A stretch of DNA of 64,000 nucleotides, taken from assembly GCF_003438075.1 (NCBI RefSeq), contig NZ_QSTA01000001.1, positions 310,001 to 374,000 of the forward strand. The letters run 5' to 3'. The notes under the pieces are model-generated. The model worked only from the letters and a program-made list of their open reading frames with translations, made no database searches and was not told the origin of the DNA. The DNA is from Eubacterium sp. OM08-24. GTDB lineage: Bacteria; Bacillota; Clostridia; Oscillospirales; Acutalibacteraceae. The position numbers and the translations under genes were made by a program. Of this stretch, positions 10,221-18,637 are shown piece after piece (positions within the stretch are counted from its first letter, which is position 1; the number at the start of each line of letters is the position of its first letter).

Positions 10221-10320
10221 CAAACGAAAAAGTAAACTATACAATTATTTTGTATATATGTGATTTTATTTCTCTTTTTATTTCCACTTATAAAAATTAA
10301 GGTTTTTGCAAAACTTATAC

Positions 10321-10349
10321 TTGACAATAATATCATTGTGATATATAAT
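10321..10349 (+). promoter_or_regulatory. Sigma-A promoter with internal 16-bp palindromic operator
   Basis: TTGACA (10321-10326) and TATAAT (10344-10349) are separated by exactly 17 bases. The spacer contains the near-palindrome ACAATAATATCATTGT (10324-10339). It drives the surface-protein/lipoprotein genes starting at 10392. The same operator appears at 35952-35967 and 36041-36056, so a repressor bound here would block this promoter. Confidence 0.75.
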
Positions 10350-10391
10350 AAATATAAAGAGATATAAAAATCAACAAAGGAGAGGTAAAAT

Positions 10392-11159
10392 ATGAGGATT
10401 ATAAAAAAATTGATAGTTGCTTTAATGATTACAGCTATGCTTGTGGTATCTGTTGTAAGCGTATCTGCTGTATCTGAATATGATAAGGTAGTTTACATTA
10501 CAAAGGAAGAATTCAATGATAAAATGTGGGATATGTACTTATCTGTATCACGAATTGATGAAGATACAATACTTGACGAGAAAGACGCATTTACTGTATC
10601 TATGGGCAGGTATGAATTAACAAGTTTCTTAGAGAATTATGAACCTCTCAACAGTGACATAAGTGTATCAGATGCTTATCAGGAGTTTTCTGCACATCTA
10701 AAAGATGTTTTTGAGGATATAAAAATAGATGTAGATGAAAACGGAAATATTTACGAGGAGCATAAAGACGGCAGTAAATATGATTGGACATATAATGCTG
10801 ACAAGGATATGTTTGTTTGTACCGACAAAAACGGCAATATTGAAAAAACATATGACCGTTATCACACCGATTACGAATTACAGCATAAGGAAGATACAAC
10901 AGTACAGGAAGAAACACAAGCCACTACTCAGGAAGAAAGCTATAACTATGTAGAAGCAAAGCCATATGTAGATAATAGCGAAAGCAATACACAAGTAAAA
11001 AAAGAAGCAGCTGTTGCTGAGGTAGCTACATCTGATTCGGCTGAAATTACAAGTGGTATGAGTACTCCACAAGTAATAATTCTAAGTTTTGTTGGCGTTG
11101 CAATAATAGGCGGCATTGTTGCCTTAATCTTTACATACAAGAAAAAAAACGGCAAATAA
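10392..11159 (+). CDS. Membrane-anchored secreted protein, unknown function
   Basis: The protein has 255 residues. It has a signal peptide (about residues 1-26, ending VSVSA), an acidic extracellular domain with charged Asp/Lys/Gly turns (DENGN, DKNGN), and a Thr/Glu-rich linker. A C-terminal membrane segment (about 228-250) ends in KKKNGK. AGGAGAGG precedes the ATG. Its architecture parallels the DUF4366 protein upstream, with cell-surface display and no sortase motif. No family was recognised. Confidence 0.7.
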   Translation: MRIIKKLIVALMITAMLVVSVVSVSAVSEYDKVVYITKEEFNDKMWDMYLSVSRIDEDTILDEKDAFTVSMGRYELTSFLENYEPLNSDISVSDAYQEFSAHLKDVFEDIKIDVDENGNIYEEHKDGSKYDWTYNADKDMFVCTDKNGNIEKTYDRYHTDYELQHKEDTTVQEETQATTQEESYNYVEAKPYVDNSESNTQVKKEAAVAEVATSDSAEITSGMSTPQVIILSFVGVAIIGGIVALIFTYKKKNGK

Positions 11160-11194
11160 TTCATCAATACATTGTATAGTCAGGAGGTATTGTT

Positions 11195-12052
11195 ATGACT
11201 AAAAAAAGAGGAATCGTTGTAATAGCTGCAAGCGTGATTTTTGTAATTGGTGTAATAATTGCAATTTTAGTTGCAGGCTGTGGTAAAACGGCTGACAGTA
11301 AGGTGTCAACTGCAGATGAAGTCATTGCTACATCTGTGCAAACCGTAACTCAGGTTGTGACGGACAGTCAGGGCAATACACATATTGAAGAAGAAACTAA
11401 GGTTGTTGAGGTTAAGCAGACACAGCCTGCGGAGAAGTCGGAAAAAGCTACGGAAGTTAATGCACATAATGTGGCAAAGACCGACAACAAGCAGAACAAC
11501 AGCAATCAGACTAACAACAATAATAACAATGCCGGCAACGGTCAGACAAGCAAGAGCAACGGCTCATCAGGCAGCACAAACAAGCCTGCAAGCAATTCAG
11601 GCTCAAGCGGTTCATCAAGTCAGAGTAAACCGTCAGGCGGTTCATCAAGCAGCTCAAGTCAGAGCAAGCCGTCAAGCGGCTCCGGCTCATCATCTTCAAG
11701 TAAGCCTGCACCTGCACCGGCTACACAGCCTGCAACAAAAGACCCACACGAAGGCAAAACTTGGCACGAGGCGGAGTATAAAACTGAGAAGGTTTGGGTA
11801 GTTGACGAGGAAGGTTATACTTGGCAAAAGCCAATTTATGAAACACACGATAGGACTATCTGCAATACTTGCGGTGCTGATATTACAGATTGCGTAGGTG
11901 AACACGGATATAATCATTTAATCAATGGCGAAGATGCAAGTTATCGTAATGAAACGGTAGATACATTGGTAGGTTATGAAACCGTAGAAGAACCCGAAAA
12001 AGGACATTGGGAAAGTAAAACTACCCTTGTTCGACCTGAGGGATGGTACTGA
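11195..12052 (+). CDS. Lipoprotein with Ser-rich stalk and Cys-pair C-terminal domain
   Basis: The protein has 285 residues. A lipobox (VAGC) near residue 28 indicates lipid anchoring. Residues about 95-175 are a low-complexity Asn then Ser/Gly/Pro/Lys stalk, encoded by imperfect DNA repeats at 11560-11710. The last 100 residues form a Trp/His/Tyr-rich domain with a CNTCG pair and further Cys/His, probably metal-binding. Similar lipoproteins occur on gut Firmicutes ICEs. The function is unknown. It overlaps no gene, and its RBS is AGGAGG. Confidence 0.7.
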   Translation: MTKKRGIVVIAASVIFVIGVIIAILVAGCGKTADSKVSTADEVIATSVQTVTQVVTDSQGNTHIEEETKVVEVKQTQPAEKSEKATEVNAHNVAKTDNKQNNSNQTNNNNNNAGNGQTSKSNGSSGSTNKPASNSGSSGSSSQSKPSGGSSSSSSQSKPSSGSGSSSSSKPAPAPATQPATKDPHEGKTWHEAEYKTEKVWVVDEEGYTWQKPIYETHDRTICNTCGADITDCVGEHGYNHLINGEDASYRNETVDTLVGYETVEEPEKGHWESKTTLVRPEGWY

Positions 12053-12066
12053 TTAAGGAGCAAAAT

Positions 12067-12423
12067 ATGTCAATAATTTTACTGCCTTTTAAAATTGTTT
12101 TCTTAATATTAACTTTTCTTCTAAAGGGTGTGCTTTACATATTGTCATATACAATAATATTTTTTTCCGATTTTTGTGGGGCTATTCACTATATAATTAG
12201 ACTCGGAAGCGGTATATTTGCTATTGGAGGAACGATAGTAGTTGTAGGTTGGATACAGGAAGGTAGTTTTACAGGTTTTGAGGGTGGATTATTAATTGCG
12301 ATAGTATGGTTAGTTGCTATGTCGTTTAGTATTATGTTCGATTTAGGTAACGCAATAGCAGACTTTTTAGAGAATATCGGCGATTGGTTAGGTAATTTAG
12401 CACTTAGATTTTTACATTTATAA
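12067..12423 (+). CDS. Small multi-spanning membrane protein
   Basis: The protein has 118 residues, with about three to four hydrophobic segments across nearly its whole length and a short amphipathic end. The start is ATG 12067, 6 bases after AAGGAG. An in-frame ATG at 12043 lies inside the lipoprotein gene and lacks a binding site. No family was recognised. It closes the operon begun at 10321. Confidence 0.65.
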   Translation: MSIILLPFKIVFLILTFLLKGVLYILSYTIIFFSDFCGAIHYIIRLGSGIFAIGGTIVVVGWIQEGSFTGFEGGLLIAIVWLVAMSFSIMFDLGNAIADFLENIGDWLGNLALRFLHL

Positions 12424-12432
12424 AATTAAGTA

Positions 12433-12461
12433 TTGCATAATTTACTTTTATAGCATATAAT
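12433..12461 (+). promoter_or_regulatory. Promoter of the CptI-like antitoxin RNA
   Basis: TTGCAT (12433-12438) and TATAAT (12456-12461) are separated by 17 bases. It stands directly upstream of the tandem repeats and terminator of the type III toxin-antitoxin locus, the expected place for the antitoxin RNA promoter. Confidence 0.7.
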
Positions 12462-12490
12462 AATTATAGACGGATATTTCCGTATGTGCA

Positions 12491-12582
12491 AATGTTTTTC
12501 GCCCACCACTGGCGAATAATAAATGACTGGCTCGAAAATGTTTTTCGCCCACCACTGGCGAATAATAAGTGACTGGCTCGAA
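12491..12582 (+). repeat. Two tandem 46-bp repeats (antitoxin units)
   Basis: Units at 12491-12536 and 12537-12582 differ at a single base (A to G in the AATAATAAATG/AATAATAAGTG segment). Each contains a TCGCC/GGCGA hairpin and a GACTGGCTCGAA tail that could pair for a pseudoknot. They are the repeats of the CptI-like RNA. Confidence 0.92.
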
Positions 12583-12590
12583 AATCTTCG

Positions 12591-12626
12591 GTAACCCTGT
12601 CATTATGATAGGGTTACTTTTGTTTT
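12591..12626 (+). terminator. Intrinsic terminator between antitoxin repeats and toxin gene
   Basis: An 8-bp stem GTAACCCT/AGGGTTAC is followed by TTTTGTTTT. It lies 12 bases upstream of the toxin ATG and would set the antitoxin-to-toxin transcript ratio. Confidence 0.85.
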
Positions 12627-12637
12627 AAGGGAATATT

Positions 12638-13225
12638 ATGGAAGTAAAAGACGGATATGTATATCATATAAAAGATTCATATTTTGCAAAAGTAAACGAT
12701 AATAAGCTTATGTCTAACAAGGACAACGGAAAATTCAGACCTACTTACTTTTGCTTTAGAGATTTGAATACAAACTTAATATGGGTTGTTCCAATGAGTT
12801 CTAAATATAAAAAATATAAAGCAATCGCAGAGAATAAAGCTCAAAAATACGGAAAATGCGATACCATTATACTTGGTAAATTTGACGGTCAAGCGTCAGC
12901 ATTTTTAATTCAAAATATGTTTCCTATAACAGAAGCCTATTTAGACCACGCACATACAAGAAATAATAATCCTGTACCTGTGAATTATAAATTAAAGCAA
13001 GAAATATTTACCTGTGCTAATAAAGTATTGCTTTTAACACGAAAAGGTTATAATCTCGTTTTCCCCGATGTGTTAAGATTAGAAAAGATAATGCTTCAAG
13101 AATTATCACTTAATTCTAATAAAGTTAAATCTCCATTATCAAGAAATCAGATAATTCGTAATGCGAAAGCAATAGCAGGACAAAAACATTTTTCGAACGC
13201 TAAGGATAAGAGCAAAAGCAGATAA
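12638..13225 (+). CDS. cptN: CptN-like type III toxin (endoribonuclease) with added C-terminal tail
   Basis: The protein has 195 residues. Residues 1-163 resemble the CptIN-family toxins of gut Firmicutes. They show a VYHI-x-D-x-YF start, an RPTYF segment, the PMSSKYKKY active-site region at 52-60 (equivalent to the Thr-Ser-x-Lys region of ToxN), and LIQNMFP. The toxin is expected to cleave mRNA and its own antitoxin RNA. Residues 164-195 are an extra basic tail (LSRNQI-x-x-NA-x-x-IA) shared with three other ICE proteins and not expected in plain CptN. AAGGGA precedes the ATG. Confidence 0.85.
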   Translation: MEVKDGYVYHIKDSYFAKVNDNKLMSNKDNGKFRPTYFCFRDLNTNLIWVVPMSSKYKKYKAIAENKAQKYGKCDTIILGKFDGQASAFLIQNMFPITEAYLDHAHTRNNNPVPVNYKLKQEIFTCANKVLLLTRKGYNLVFPDVLRLEKIMLQELSLNSNKVKSPLSRNQIIRNAKAIAGQKHFSNAKDKSKSR

Positions 13226-13244
13226 AACTACATAAACATTTACG

Positions 13245-13272
13245 GCAGAGCTGTTACGGCTCTGCTTTTTTT
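13245..13272 (+). terminator. Intrinsic terminator after the toxin gene
   Basis: GCAGAGC/GCTCTGC stem with a 7-base loop and seven T residues. Confidence 0.85.
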
Positions 13273-13298
13273 ATGCCCTAATTTCAGGGCATTTTTTA
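13273..13298 (+). terminator. Second tandem terminator
   Basis: ATGCCCT/AGGGCAT stem followed by six T residues, directly after the first terminator. The doubling insulates the pilus operon from the toxin locus. Confidence 0.8.
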
Positions 13299-13335
13299 TT
13301 TTTCTAAAAAAATTTAATTTTTTTAGAAAAATAAG

Positions 13336-13374
13336 GGTGCAAAACTCGAAAAATTGCGGATTAAATATAGAGGA
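13336..13374 (+). promoter_or_regulatory. Box A: conserved regulatory box upstream of the pilus operon
   Basis: GGTGCAAAA-N10-TGCGGA-N4-ATATAGAGG is found here and, with identical spacing, at 38996-39034 (plus) and 38364-38402 (minus). Each copy precedes a different ICE operon. Upstream is an AT-rich dyad (TTTCTAAAAAA/TTTTTTAGAAA). It may be a promoter read by a special sigma factor (TGCAAA-18-TATATA-like) or an activator site. Confidence 0.65.
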
Positions 13375-13398
13375 ATATTTTTAATGATTGGAGGTTAA

Positions 13399-13431
13399 AT
13401 GATGTGTATTCGTGCAAGAGATTCTCCTTAG
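13399..13431 (+). CDS. Ten-residue leader peptide of the pilus operon
   Basis: ATG 13399 follows GGAGG at 13390-13394 with ideal spacing and encodes MMCIRARDSP before TAG. It ends 43 bases ahead of the adhesin ATG. A well-formed translation start on such a short frame suggests a regulatory upstream ORF. No obvious attenuator stem was found nearby. Confidence 0.5.
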   Translation: MMCIRARDSP

Positions 13432-13474
13432 GAATTTCCCAACTTTTCTATCAAAACAAATGAAGGAGAGTTTT

Positions 13475-16303
13475 ATGAAAAAATTAAGAAAGCTAAAATC
13501 AGCTGTCGCAGCAGTTTTTAAGCCTAAAAAGCTGACATCATTAGCAGCTGCGTTTGCAACCGTATTTGCTATGCTGCCTATTGCAAGCGTTTCTGCAGGA
13601 GCATATTCATATACGGGACTTGATGAAATCGGCGGCAAGGTGCTAATTGAATCATCAGAGAAGCCTATCGTTCTTGTCAACAATGGCAGTGACGGTCGTT
13701 TGGATGCATACAAGTTTAAATTCAACGGTGAAATAGGCTATTGCATTGACCCACAGTCATTTGCTCAGACTACGCAAGGAAATACAGTTGAATTTACTGA
13801 GTTTTACGGCGAAACGGGCAAGGAAGTTATTAAGCTTGATCCAAATTCGAGCAATGCTTCCGAAAAAGCACTCATTGTTGGTGAAGAGTTGCTGTATGCA
13901 AAACATTTCTTTGACAGTAAAGAAATTGTAGTTGAAAACAAGACTATGAAGCAGTATATGTATGACAAATTCATATGTCCGAAAGCCGATTACAAATACA
14001 GCTCATTCTTCTCTGCTGCTAAAATAAGTAATGATGACGCATACTATATCCTAAGTCATTTCGCACTATCTCAGCTTTATCACACAATGCTTAATGATAA
14101 AAGTACAGCTTGGAAAACTTGGAGCGGATACAGTGCGATTACTGAAATGGTAGATATGATTGTTGATGTGTGCCAGCGTGTTTCAAAGCACAGCGGTAAT
14201 TACAGCAAAATTGCAGATTACGCAAGTACAACAAATATCTATATTGCTCACCCTAAGCCAAAAAATCCAAAAGACGGAACATATCAGCACCTCATAGTTG
14301 AAATTCCGAAAAAAGCTAAATTGTCGCTACAAAAGTCAGGCACTAACGATAGTATTAAAGACCTGACAGAAAGCACTCAGGATAAGGATTATCTTAATTT
14401 CAGCGGTGCAGAATATACTCTGTATAAAAAAGCCGACAACTCGGTTGTCGCAGTTGCACAGCTTAACAGAAACGGTAATATTTCAAAAATCAAATATTCC
14501 TACTCCAATCAGGATTGGATAGGTAAAAGCTACTTCGAGCTTGATGCAGGTGATTATGTACTGAAAGAAACAAAAGCACCGAATAACGGTAAATATTATG
14601 CCATTGACGATGCAGAGTACTCTATCACCATTACATCTGATGATTGCAAGCAGGAAAAAACACTTGATGTGTTAAATGTAAGCGATACAGAAAGAGTAAG
14701 ACTAAACCTAAAAAAAGAAAGTGCTAATCCTGATTTAACGGATAATAATTCTTGTTATGACTTAGACGGTGCACTGTTTGCCATTTTTAGCAATCAAAAA
14801 AGTGCTTATGATTATATTGCCGACAATAGCAAGAAAAACAATATTGTAAGATACTTTATTACCGACAGTAAAGGCAATTGCAAGGCAATTTCTGCTGACG
14901 GTAATAGTTGGGACTACAGTACAAGCTCTGAGCTTTATAAATTTACTTACAGTAAGTCTTTATATGCTGTTGAAATCGAAGCACCTAATGGATTTAAGAA
15001 GTACAACAAAGCCGTTAATCTTACATTAACGAGTGAAACCTATGGTGGCTATGCTGTATTGTCGGCAACGATAGTTGATGAACCAATGAATGACCCGGTA
15101 TATATTTTGCTTCATAAAAAAGATGAATTAACTGGTCAATACACAAATATGGAAAACGCAGAGTTTACTGTATCTTACTATAAAGGTTACTACTATTCTG
15201 AGGATGAGTTAAGTGATAAAAGACCCGAAAGGCAATGGGTATTAAAAACTGATAGCAGAGGATATACGTATTTAGATGAAGCTCATCGTGCTGATAGCGA
15301 CTTTGGTGAACCGTTTTACTTAACAAGTGACGAAAATCCTAACCCGGCTATACCGCTCGGAACAGTTACAATTCAGGAAACTAAAGCACCGCAAGGCTTT
15401 AAACTAAACTCTGAATTGTTTATCAGACAAATAAAAATTGATGAGATTACAGGTTCTGTAATGACTTTTAACGAAATCGAAGTCCCCGAACCTCGTGATA
15501 CAGAATTTGGTAACCTTAGCATTTACAAGACGGCAGATGACAGTAAGCGTTCTAACAATACAGCTAAAAATGTGTGGTTTAGAATAACCTCTGATGATGG
15601 CATTACAGATGAAGTCATTGCTACAACTGCAAAAGGTCTTGATGGTGTAGCTACACTTAACAATTTGCCTGTTTATAAGTTGAGCGGTGAATATGTTTAT
15701 TACACAATAAGTGAGTTAGGCTACAAAAATTCTGACGGCACTTATTCTGTTCCTGACCGATATGTTGCTCCAACATCAAAAACTATTACCCTTAAAGAAA
15801 ATGTAACACTTACATTTACATTTGCTAACAGACTTGCTACAGGTACTTTAAAACTTACTAAAACAGACAGTTCTGACACTCTTATAGACGGCTCCGGTTG
15901 GAAACTTTATAAAGCTGACGGCACAGCTGTTGAATGCAGAAAAAATAGTAACGGTAAATATTCGTATAAATCCACCGGTGCAAGTGCAACTGAGTGCATA
16001 GCGACAAATGGCAGTTTGACCATTGACAAGCTTCCGGTCGGTGATTATTACTTAGTCGAAAGCATAACACCAACAGGATATATGCCATATGGTAAAAAGT
16101 TAGAATTTAAAATTTCTGCAAACGCAGAAACTCCGCTTTTAATTCAGTTTACCGTAAAAGATAACAAGACAATGTTGTCTGAAACAGGTGGAGTCGGCAG
16201 AGCACCGCTTTACTATATAGGCATAGCATTGGCACTTATATCAACATTTTTTATTACTAAAGCAAAAAACAGAAAGGAAAATCAGTATGAAATCAAAAAA
16301 TAA
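13475..16303 (+). CDS. Sortase-anchored surface adhesin with Cna-B repeats
   Basis: The protein has 942 residues. It has a signal peptide (about 1-45, ending SVSAG) and an N-terminal domain with C90 (GYCIDPQ) and a later ALSQLYH, which may be a thioester domain. Several Cna-B-type beta domains follow, each with an E-box such as LKETKAPN and IQETKAPQG. The sorting signal LSETGG (from residue 901) leads into a membrane segment and basic tail. The start is ATG 13475 after GGAGAG; the longer frame to 13412 overlaps the leader peptide. It is probably the tip or minor pilin of an ICE-encoded pilus that helps mating contact. Confidence 0.85.
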   Translation: MKKLRKLKSAVAAVFKPKKLTSLAAAFATVFAMLPIASVSAGAYSYTGLDEIGGKVLIESSEKPIVLVNNGSDGRLDAYKFKFNGEIGYCIDPQSFAQTTQGNTVEFTEFYGETGKEVIKLDPNSSNASEKALIVGEELLYAKHFFDSKEIVVENKTMKQYMYDKFICPKADYKYSSFFSAAKISNDDAYYILSHFALSQLYHTMLNDKSTAWKTWSGYSAITEMVDMIVDVCQRVSKHSGNYSKIADYASTTNIYIAHPKPKNPKDGTYQHLIVEIPKKAKLSLQKSGTNDSIKDLTESTQDKDYLNFSGAEYTLYKKADNSVVAVAQLNRNGNISKIKYSYSNQDWIGKSYFELDAGDYVLKETKAPNNGKYYAIDDAEYSITITSDDCKQEKTLDVLNVSDTERVRLNLKKESANPDLTDNNSCYDLDGALFAIFSNQKSAYDYIADNSKKNNIVRYFITDSKGNCKAISADGNSWDYSTSSELYKFTYSKSLYAVEIEAPNGFKKYNKAVNLTLTSETYGGYAVLSATIVDEPMNDPVYILLHKKDELTGQYTNMENAEFTVSYYKGYYYSEDELSDKRPERQWVLKTDSRGYTYLDEAHRADSDFGEPFYLTSDENPNPAIPLGTVTIQETKAPQGFKLNSELFIRQIKIDEITGSVMTFNEIEVPEPRDTEFGNLSIYKTADDSKRSNNTAKNVWFRITSDDGITDEVIATTAKGLDGVATLNNLPVYKLSGEYVYYTISELGYKNSDGTYSVPDRYVAPTSKTITLKENVTLTFTFANRLATGTLKLTKTDSSDTLIDGSGWKLYKADGTAVECRKNSNGKYSYKSTGASATECIATNGSLTIDKLPVGDYYLVESITPTGYMPYGKKLEFKISANAETPLLIQFTVKDNKTMLSETGGVGRAPLYYIGIALALISTFFITKAKNRKENQYEIKK

Positions 16304-17783
16304 TGTATTTAAAATTTTTACTGCAATGGCAGTTGCTGTTTTGATGATTATGTCGGCAATTCCATTTGCATCAGCCGCAACTAATAACAATTTACTTGAC
16401 ACTACTAAAAAAGTATCGATTACTACAAAATGTGCAAAGCCGGGATATACCTTTACTGTGTATAAAGTTGCTGAACTAAAAACAACCGAAAATCCATATC
16501 AGACAGGCTATACTTCGCTCGTTCCGTCAATTTCAGAAGATATATTGAGAGGTAAATCATCAGTTGTATTGGCAGCTCTTGACGGTATCGCAACAATGCC
16601 TTCAACTGCTTCTGTTGTAGGTACATTTACTACATCAGCAACTTCTGTTACAAAAACATTCTCAGGACTTGCTCAGGGAATGTACTATATCAAGGCAACA
16701 AACTATCCTGCCGGCGTAAAAAGTGTTACAAACAGCGTAATAGCACTTCCGTATTATAACAACGGTTGGGTATATACATATAAAGCTATTGACCTTGCAA
16801 CTAAGGTTAATGACGGTGATGTAGTTACCGGAAAGACAATCACAAACAGCACTAAGGACAACGCAAACTATACCGATGTTTCACTCGGTGATACAGTAAA
16901 CTTCGAGATTAAGTCATCAACAGCCGGATCATCTACTATGAAGCTCAAGTCTTACAGCGTGTATGACGAAATGTCAGCAGGACTTACTCTTGATAAAGAC
17001 AGCGTAAAGGTTGCACTTCTAAACGCACAAGGCGGTAAAATTGCTGACCTTACAACATCTGATTATACACTTAATGTAACTTCTGAAGTTGACGGTAAAG
17101 CTACTACATTTAATGTAGCAATTACAAATGCTTATCTTCAGAAAAATGACTTTTATGCAAGAAATGCTGCATATACTTCTGTCACCTACTCTGCAAAACT
17201 CAATAAGTATGCAGTTGTCGGTAAAGCCGGTAACCCTAATACCGAAACAAAACTTGTGTATGCTAACAAAAACGGTGTTGAGTCAGAAGTAAACGGTAAT
17301 ACAGTTTATGTTTACACATTTGCAGTAACAGTAAATAAAACAGATACTAGTGGCAATCCCCTTGAAGGGGCAGGATTCGATCTTTTTGTATCGGAAGAAG
17401 ATGGAAATGCCCTCACAAATGAGATTGCAACCGGCGTATCTGATAAGACAGGTAAAGTTACTTTTTATAACTCCAACAAAGAAGAAATCAAGCTTGCAAG
17501 CGGTAAATATTATATTGTCGAAACAAAAGCTCCTACAGGCTACAACATCTATGGTAAAGTTATTCCTATTACAATTGATGTAACTTATGGAGCTGCATTT
17601 ACTGATGGTTCATATATTACTAATTGTCCGACGGACGGCACAGTTAGTATTGATGTTAAAGATACAAGACTTTTTTTCCCACAGACAGGCGGTGCAGGTA
17701 CTGCAATGTTCTATGTTATTGGTTCTGCACTTGCAATTAGTGGCATAGTTATTTTAGCTACTCGCCGTAAAGTTAAAGCATAA
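16287..17783 (+). CDS. Major pilin, isopeptide-forming, sortase-anchored
   Basis: The protein has 498 residues. It has a signal peptide (about 1-30, ending FASAA) and pilin domains that include a Cna-B domain with E-box YYIVETKAPTGY. The sorting signal FPQTGG starts at residue 464, followed by a membrane segment and RRKVKA. The layout matches SpaA/FctA-type backbone pilins polymerised by class C sortases. It overlaps the adhesin gene by 17 bases and lies just upstream of the sortase gene. Confidence 0.88.
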   Translation: MKSKNNVFKIFTAMAVAVLMIMSAIPFASAATNNNLLDTTKKVSITTKCAKPGYTFTVYKVAELKTTENPYQTGYTSLVPSISEDILRGKSSVVLAALDGIATMPSTASVVGTFTTSATSVTKTFSGLAQGMYYIKATNYPAGVKSVTNSVIALPYYNNGWVYTYKAIDLATKVNDGDVVTGKTITNSTKDNANYTDVSLGDTVNFEIKSSTAGSSTMKLKSYSVYDEMSAGLTLDKDSVKVALLNAQGGKIADLTTSDYTLNVTSEVDGKATTFNVAITNAYLQKNDFYARNAAYTSVTYSAKLNKYAVVGKAGNPNTETKLVYANKNGVESEVNGNTVYVYTFAVTVNKTDTSGNPLEGAGFDLFVSEEDGNALTNEIATGVSDKTGKVTFYNSNKEEIKLASGKYYIVETKAPTGYNIYGKVIPITIDVTYGAAFTDGSYITNCPTDGTVSIDVKDTRLFFPQTGGAGTAMFYVIGSALAISGIVILATRRKVKA

Positions 17784-17806
17784 AAATATAAGGAGAAAAG
17801 TACCAT

Positions 17807-18637
17807 ATGAAAAGAAGCAAATTATTTTTGGTTATTGGAATCGCATTTATGGTTTTATCTGTTTCTATGGTACTTTATCCTACTATATCCAATGCTATTA
17901 ACAGCTTATATTCAATCACAGTTATAAAAGATTATACAAAATATTCAGACACTATTTCGGCAACTGACCGGCTTTCGCTGTTATCAGTTGCCGAAAAATA
18001 TAACAAAACTTTGCGTGATACAGTAAGTACATTTTCATATTCAACAGATAGTCTTGTTGACAGTTATGATAATGCATTGAATTTTGAAGATGGACTTATA
18101 GGATATATCGAAATTAAGAAAATCAATGTAAAACTGCCTATATACCACGGTAGTGATCCTGATGTGCTTAAAAAAGGTGTTGCTCACATACCTAATAGTG
18201 CTTTGCCTACGGGTGGTATTGGCAACAATACTGTTTTATCAGCACACACAGGCTATCCAACGCAGGTCTTTTTTGATAATCTGACTGAGCTTACAGTCGG
18301 TGACACTATTAACATCTATGTGCTTGATAATACACTTACATACAAAATAACAGCAAAAAACATTGTTGAACCTGACGATACATCTCTATTAAATGCAGAT
18401 GATACAAAAGACTTGCTGAGCTTAATAACTTGTTATCCTTACGGTGTTAACAGTCACAGACTTATTGTAACCGCTGAAAGAGTTATAGTGTCGTCAACAC
18501 AAGATGAAGCAATAGAAAGCACAAAATCAGAAAGCAAAAATAGTTTTGAAATTATAATATCTGCAATAATTGTATTTCCTACTGCAGCCATAATTGTAAC
18601 TATTGCGAGAAAAAGGAGGAAAAAATATGCCCGATAA
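17807..18637 (+). CDS. srtC: Class C sortase
   Basis: The protein has 276 residues. It has an N-terminal membrane anchor (about 7-25), catalytic H147 (LSAHTG), catalytic C209 (LITCYPYG) and the arginine in NSHRL about eight residues later. A C-terminal membrane segment and a basic RKRRKK end complete it. The two membrane segments and TC-x-P-x-G motif are typical of pilin-polymerising class C sortases. It acts on the two upstream pilins. AAGGAG precedes the ATG. Confidence 0.93.
   Translation: MKRSKLFLVIGIAFMVLSVSMVLYPTISNAINSLYSITVIKDYTKYSDTISATDRLSLLSVAEKYNKTLRDTVSTFSYSTDSLVDSYDNALNFEDGLIGYIEIKKINVKLPIYHGSDPDVLKKGVAHIPNSALPTGGIGNNTVLSAHTGYPTQVFFDNLTELTVGDTINIYVLDNTLTYKITAKNIVEPDDTSLLNADDTKDLLSLITCYPYGVNSHRLIVTAERVIVSSTQDEAIESTKSESKNSFEIIISAIIVFPTAAIIVTIARKRRKKYAR

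Larger units (their letters stand above)
12468..12626 (+). ncRNA. cptI: CptI-like type III antitoxin RNA with leaky terminator
   Basis: A promoter, two 46-base direct repeats and an intrinsic terminator (GTAACCCT/AGGGTTAC, 12591-12617, then T-rich) precede a CptN-like toxin gene. This is the canonical order of type III systems. The toxin cuts the repeat RNA into units that fold as pseudoknots and inhibit it, while terminator read-through supplies toxin mRNA. Described CptI RNAs have about two repeats of about 45 bases, as here. The transcription start is inferred from the promoter. Confidence 0.85.

Noticed and set aside
11385..11801. Arg/Gln/Ala-rich 138-codon plus-strand frame inside the lipoprotein gene
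   Set aside because: It results from the repetitive Ser-stalk codons read in another frame and has no start signal.
12491..12582. CRISPR-like array
   Set aside because: There are only two units, directly abutting with no spacers and followed by a terminator and toxin gene; the type III antitoxin reading fits better.
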